From NCBI RefSeq assembly GCF_900141825.1, contig NZ_FQYQ01000009.1:1-64000 (forward strand): a stretch of 64,000 bases of DNA, read 5' to 3'. Numbering within the stretch: position 1 is the first letter of the stretch; the number at the start of each line of letters is the position of its first letter. The notes under the pieces are model-generated. The model was given only the letters and a program-made list of their open reading frames with translations. It was not told where the DNA came from and did no database searches. Shown here one piece after another: positions 61,349 to 64,000 of this stretch. Both the position numbers and the translations under genes were made by a program. This DNA is from Pseudobutyrivibrio xylanivorans DSM 14809. GTDB lineage: Bacteria > Bacillota > Clostridia > Lachnospirales > Lachnospiraceae.

Positions 61349-61894
61349 ATGGTATTATTAGTTATTGATGTACAAAAAGGAATTACAGATAGCAGATTAT
61401 ATAATTTTGATAGTTTCATACGAGAGACAAAGAAGGTCATTGATGCTGCAAGAGCAAAGAATATTGAGATTATTTATGTTCAGCATGATGATGGTCCTGG
61501 AACAGGTTTTTCGGTAGGAGATGAGGACTATGAGATAGCAGATCAGGTTGCTCCAAGCGAGCATGAAAAGGTTTATGTTAAGACTATCAATAGTGCTTTT
61601 GGGAATGAGAAGTTGGCTCAACACTTACAAGAACAAGAAGATAAGCGACTAATGATTGTTGGATTACAAACAAATTTCTGTATTGATGCAACAGTAAAAT
61701 CTGCCTTTGAAAGAGGCTTCAAGGTGATTATCCCAAAGGAAACAAATTCTACTTTTGACAATGATTACATGAACGGAGAGACTACATACAGATATTATAA
61801 TGAAATGATGTGGCCTGAAAGATTTGCACAGTGTGTATCTGTAGAAGAGGCTATTATAATGATGGAGAGAAATTATGGTACAAGAGATAATTAG
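61349..61894 (+). CDS. cysteine hydrolase (isochorismatase/nicotinamidase family)
   Basis: The 181-residue hydrolase starts MVLLVIDVQKGITDSRLYN, carrying the catalytic Asp. It continues with YVKTINSAFGNEKL (catalytic Lys candidate) and LQTNFCIDATVKSAFERGF with the nucleophilic Cys. GGAGAG precedes the ATG. Its 3' end overlaps the deformylase-like gene by 20 bp. Members hydrolyse amides such as nicotinamide or related small molecules; the substrate here is unknown. Confidence 0.87.
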   Translation: MVLLVIDVQKGITDSRLYNFDSFIRETKKVIDAARAKNIEIIYVQHDDGPGTGFSVGDEDYEIADQVAPSEHEKVYVKTINSAFGNEKLAQHLQEQEDKRLMIVGLQTNFCIDATVKSAFERGFKVIIPKETNSTFDNDYMNGETTYRYYNEMMWPERFAQCVSVEEAIIMMERNYGTRDN

Positions 61895-62285
61895 AAATCA
61901 AATGTTTTTGGCTCAGAAGTGCGAGCCTGCCACAGAGAAGGATGCGCAGATAGCACAGGATTTGCTGGATACATTAAGAGCTAACATAGATCACTGTGTT
62001 GGTATGTGTGCCAACATGATTGGAGAAAGGAAGACTATTATTGCTGTTGCGGCTGGTCCTTTTCAGTTTGTAATGATTAATCCAAAGATTACCAAAAAGA
62101 AGGGCGAGTATAAGACTGAGGAAGGATGTCTGTCCTTGGATGGAGTAAGACCTTGCACTAGATATGACGAGATTGAGGTTGACTTCCTTAATCAAAACTT
62201 TGAACCACAGCATGCCAAGTATACTGGGCTTACTGCAGAATCTATCCAACACCAGATTGACCATTGTAATGGGATAGTAATATAA
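61875..62285 (+). CDS. peptide-deformylase-like protein lacking the catalytic Glu
   Basis: The 136-residue protein aligns with peptide deformylase. EEGCLSL (82-88) carries the metal-binding Cys, and the third motif is HQIDH (126-130) where active enzymes have HExDH. The catalytic general base Glu is thus Gln. The first motif is GMCANMIG (43-50) instead of GLAAxQ, so its conserved Gln is missing too. The metal ligands Cys and both His remain. It is shorter than normal Def (150-190). Start overlaps the upstream gene, with GGAGAG nearby. It is likely a paralogue with altered or no deformylase activity. Confidence 0.8.
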   Translation: MVQEIIRNQMFLAQKCEPATEKDAQIAQDLLDTLRANIDHCVGMCANMIGERKTIIAVAAGPFQFVMINPKITKKKGEYKTEEGCLSLDGVRPCTRYDEIEVDFLNQNFEPQHAKYTGLTAESIQHQIDHCNGIVI

Positions 62286-62316
62286 GAAATTAACATATTT
62301 AAGAGGACAACATTGA

Positions 62317-62379
62317 ATGATAATTAAACAGCAACTGGAGATAATAGAGCAGATATATGAACTTAAAACAATTAAATGA
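62317..62379 (+). CDS. possible 20-residue peptide overlapping the next GNAT start
   Basis: AAGAGGA precedes an ATG opening MIIKQQLEIIEQIYELKTIK, then TGA inside the next gene. It could couple translation to the GNAT gene, or be chance. No homology is evident. Confidence 0.25.
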   Translation: MIIKQQLEIIEQIYELKTIK

Positions 62380-62920
62380 GAACGAAATAACGAAGCTCTA
62401 CAATGAGCATATGGTAATAGATTTTCCCAAGGATGAATTGAAGCCACTGAATATGATTCTAGAATCAGTGCGTGAAGGTTTTTATGATTGCCTGGGGCTT
62501 TATGAAAAAGAGGAAATGGTTGGCTATACCTTCATGGTAAAGCTTGATAACAGCTATCTAATAGATTATATAGCTATCTTTCCAGAGCTTAGAAACAAAG
62601 GTATAGGAGCAAACCTACTCATTATTATAGATGACTATCTTGAAACAGCAGATAGAATTTTTGGAGAAGTAGAAGATCCAGACTATACAGATGATGAAGA
62701 GCAAAAGAAGCTTCAAACCAGGCGCCTAAACTTCTATCTACGCAATAGCTGTAGAGACACAGGGCTTCGAGTAAATTGTTTTGGTGTTAACTACATAATA
62801 TTAGAAGCAGGAAAGACTCAATTTAAGGATAAAGATGAGGCTTGGAATCTGTATGAAAGATTCTATAAAAGCTTCTTACCAGAGGAGAAATTCAAGAAAA
62901 ATATAAGAAGAATAAATTAG
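62357..62920 (+). CDS. GNAT-fold acetyltransferase
   Basis: The 187-residue protein has a GNAT core: LYEKEEMVGYTFMVKLDNSY, then the acetyl-CoA motif IAIFPELRNKGIGANLLIII (quoted over the central part). A longer C-terminal half than usual follows, with KTQFKDKDEAWNLYERFYKS. The ribosome site is weak (GGAGATAATAGAGC is distant), which may be offset by coupling from the small ORF upstream. It sits in the dense run of small enzyme genes. Substrate unknown. Confidence 0.8.
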   Translation: MNLKQLNENEITKLYNEHMVIDFPKDELKPLNMILESVREGFYDCLGLYEKEEMVGYTFMVKLDNSYLIDYIAIFPELRNKGIGANLLIIIDDYLETADRIFGEVEDPDYTDDEEQKKLQTRRLNFYLRNSCRDTGLRVNCFGVNYIILEAGKTQFKDKDEAWNLYERFYKSFLPEEKFKKNIRRIN

Positions 62921-62930
62921 GTGATGGCTT

Positions 62931-63146
62931 ATGTTTTTCAAGAAAAAGATTGAGAAAAAAACATATGATAAATCAACCAAGAAACCTATTATAAAAGCTT
63001 CTATTTGTAATGGAGAGCAAGTTGCTGGTTTCAAGAATATATTTACTGGTGCCTTTGAAGAAGTGATGCTTATAAAGAACCAAGATGATTTGGCGGCATT
63101 CAAAGAGATATATGATATCACTGAAGAAATTGAAAAGGTATATTAA
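62931..63146 (+). CDS. small protein of unknown function
   Basis: The 71-residue product begins MFFKKKIEKKTYDKSTKKP and continues with an alpha/beta-looking segment ending DITEEIEKVY. The 32 bp spanning its ribosome site and first codons are almost identical to those at 57121-57152, but the remainder is different. This points to local recombination or duplication of the translation-start region. No family was recognised. It is preceded by TAGGTGATGG. Confidence 0.55.
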   Translation: MFFKKKIEKKTYDKSTKKPIIKASICNGEQVAGFKNIFTGAFEEVMLIKNQDDLAAFKEIYDITEEIEKVY

Positions 63147-63151
63147 AAGAT

Positions 63152-63250
63152 ATGACTTCTTGTGGGCTACTTAAGGAAAAACCTATGCTTTGGTATTATG
63201 CTGCAAAAGCTCAAAAAGAAGATAAATATATTATTCACTATGGAATATAA
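63152..63250 (+). CDS. short hypothetical peptide (32 residues)
   Basis: An ATG opens MTSCGLLKEKPMLWYYAAKA and runs to a TAA at 63248-63250. The ribosome site is poor. The composition (Trp, Tyr, Lys) is protein-like and the space between genes is otherwise empty, so it may be real or the tail of a degraded gene. Confidence 0.3.
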   Translation: MTSCGLLKEKPMLWYYAAKAQKEDKYIIHYGI

Positions 63251-63293
63251 TTATTTATAAAAGTAAATGTAATTAGAAAAGGAGAATATTGAA

Positions 63294-63716
63294 ATGGAAA
63301 AGAAAAGTACAAAGAAAATAATAATAGGTTTGGTTATATTAGCAGTGCTTATTGGTGGCTTTTTATTATGCTACAACAAGTTTGCTGCTAAGGGCACAGT
63401 TGGCGAAAAGGCCATAGTAATTGAAGTAGTAGATTCTAATGGCATTAGTTCAGAGTACGATGTTAACACAGATGCTGAGTATTTGAAGGATGCTATGGAT
63501 GAGTTAGCCGCTAGTGACAGCTCTTTCTCATTTAGTGGCCAGGAAGGTGATTATGGTCTCATGGTAGAAGTAATCAACGGAGAGCAGGCTATCTATGCTG
63601 AGGACAATGCTTATTGGGCATTATATGTAAATGGAGAGTATGGACAGTATGGTGTAACTGAGCAGCCAGTAGGTGATGGAGATACCTATACCTGGAAATA
63701 TGAATCTGCAGAATAA
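63294..63716 (+). CDS. DUF4430 surface protein, ECF-transporter associated
   Basis: The 140-residue protein has an N-terminal membrane anchor (IIIGLVILAVLIGGFLLC) and a DUF4430 (transcobalamin-C-like) domain, including YLKDAMDELAASDSSFSFSG and AYWALYVNGEYGQYGV. DUF4430 proteins are often paired with ECF-type vitamin importers and may bind the ligand outside the cell. The following S-component gene starts two bases after its stop. AAAAGGAG precedes the ATG. Confidence 0.85.
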   Translation: MEKKSTKKIIIGLVILAVLIGGFLLCYNKFAAKGTVGEKAIVIEVVDSNGISSEYDVNTDAEYLKDAMDELAASDSSFSFSGQEGDYGLMVEVINGEQAIYAEDNAYWALYVNGEYGQYGVTEQPVGDGDTYTWKYESAE

Positions 63717-63717
63717 T

Positions 63718-64000
63718 ATGAATAATAAAGTCTGTTTTACCACTAAAGATATTGCTTTAGCGGGGATGATGATTGCCGTAATCGAAGTATGTAAGGTGGC
63801 CCTTAGTTTTTTACCAAACATAGAACTGACCACATTTTGGCTGATAATGTTCACTTTATATTTTGGAAGAAAAGTGGTAGCAGTTGTTCCAGCTTTTATC
63901 TTGGTGGAAGGTGTCGTCTACGGAATGAATACCTGGTGGATAATGTATCTTTATATTTGGCCACTGCTTGTATTACTTACATGGATTTTTAGGAAGGAAG
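63718..64000 (+). CDS. ECF transporter S component (partial, runs off right edge)
   Basis: From the ATG at 63718 the frame stays open to the window end, encoding MNNKVCFTTKDIALAGMMIA. Further hydrophobic segments follow, including FWLIMFTLYFGRKVVAVVP and a WIMYLYIWPLLVLLTW run. This is the pattern of ECF-type S components (membrane ligand-binding subunits). Overlap-like spacing with the DUF4430 gene implies a joint importer for a cofactor or vitamin; the ligand is unknown. The C-terminus is outside the window. Confidence 0.75.
   Translation, partial: MNNKVCFTTKDIALAGMMIAVIEVCKVALSFLPNIELTTFWLIMFTLYFGRKVVAVVPAFILVEGVVYGMNTWWIMYLYIWPLLVLLTWIFRKE

Noticed and set aside
1-64000. tRNA or rRNA genes, prophage or plasmid origin
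   Set aside because: No cloverleaf-type sequence ending in a TTCRA-type T-loop, no rRNA-like blocks, and no phage structural, integrase or replication-initiation genes were recognised; a dedicated tRNA scan was not possible.

Overview
The window looks like chromosome of a rumen- or gut-type Lachnospiraceae bacterium, most likely Butyrivibrio/Pseudobutyrivibrio. This is an inference from low GC, strong AGGAGG ribosome sites, a secreted GH11 xylanase fused to an acetyl-xylan-esterase-type domain, a butyrate-pathway crotonase with its own promoter, a YjfB motility protein, and a YesM/YesN-type sugar-sensing locus. No rRNA, tRNA or CRISPR array was recognised. Both ends cut genes: an IS21-type transposase on the left and an ECF transporter S component on the right.

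Left part (1-6.2 kb): the end of an IS21-like element with repeated terminal motifs abuts a terminator half, then a decayed RHS fragment, two small membrane proteins, a pseudogene scrap, and a reduced type VII secretion locus (an EssC ATPase without FHA domains, plus a YukD-like ubiquitin-fold protein). 6.2-21 kb is metabolic: the xylanase/deacetylase, a TrpXYZ-type ABC transporter and an aspartate kinase whose promoters carry the same palindrome over the -35 box, a large repeat-rich secreted protein, an Rpn-family nuclease, and a pyrC-pyrF-pyrK-pyrD operon.

21-38 kb: a MecA-like adaptor, a long repeat region (22.1-23.1 kb), yjfB, an esterase/acyltransferase/zinc-ribbon trio, an EAL-PAS-GGDEF protein, crotonase under a Rex-like operator, eukaryote-type IleRS, glycogen phosphorylase, and a CPBP protease. 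38.8-49.4 kb is a coherent sugar-uptake island: membrane-anchored binding protein, histidine kinase, AraC-type response regulator, two lipoprotein sugar-binding proteins, one ATPase and two different permeases. 50-64 kb is accessory: an acyl-CoA synthetase, an Lsa-type ABC-F protein with an attenuator-like leader, many GNAT acetyltransferases, small enzymes, a peptide-deformylase-like protein lacking its catalytic Glu, and a deletion scar joining a GNAT fragment to a chromate-transporter fragment.

The most unusual signal is intergenic. Four arrays (22368-22664, 49617-49790, 57556-57803, 59666-59946) consist of a 7-bp word alternating strictly with its reverse complement at regular spacing. 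Three different words are used: GGTAGTA, TACGGAA and TTATCGC. Two of the arrays follow, in the same order, a long nested palindrome and a small GTGGC/GCCAC hairpin, which suggests a modular repeat family that I cannot assign to any known class.
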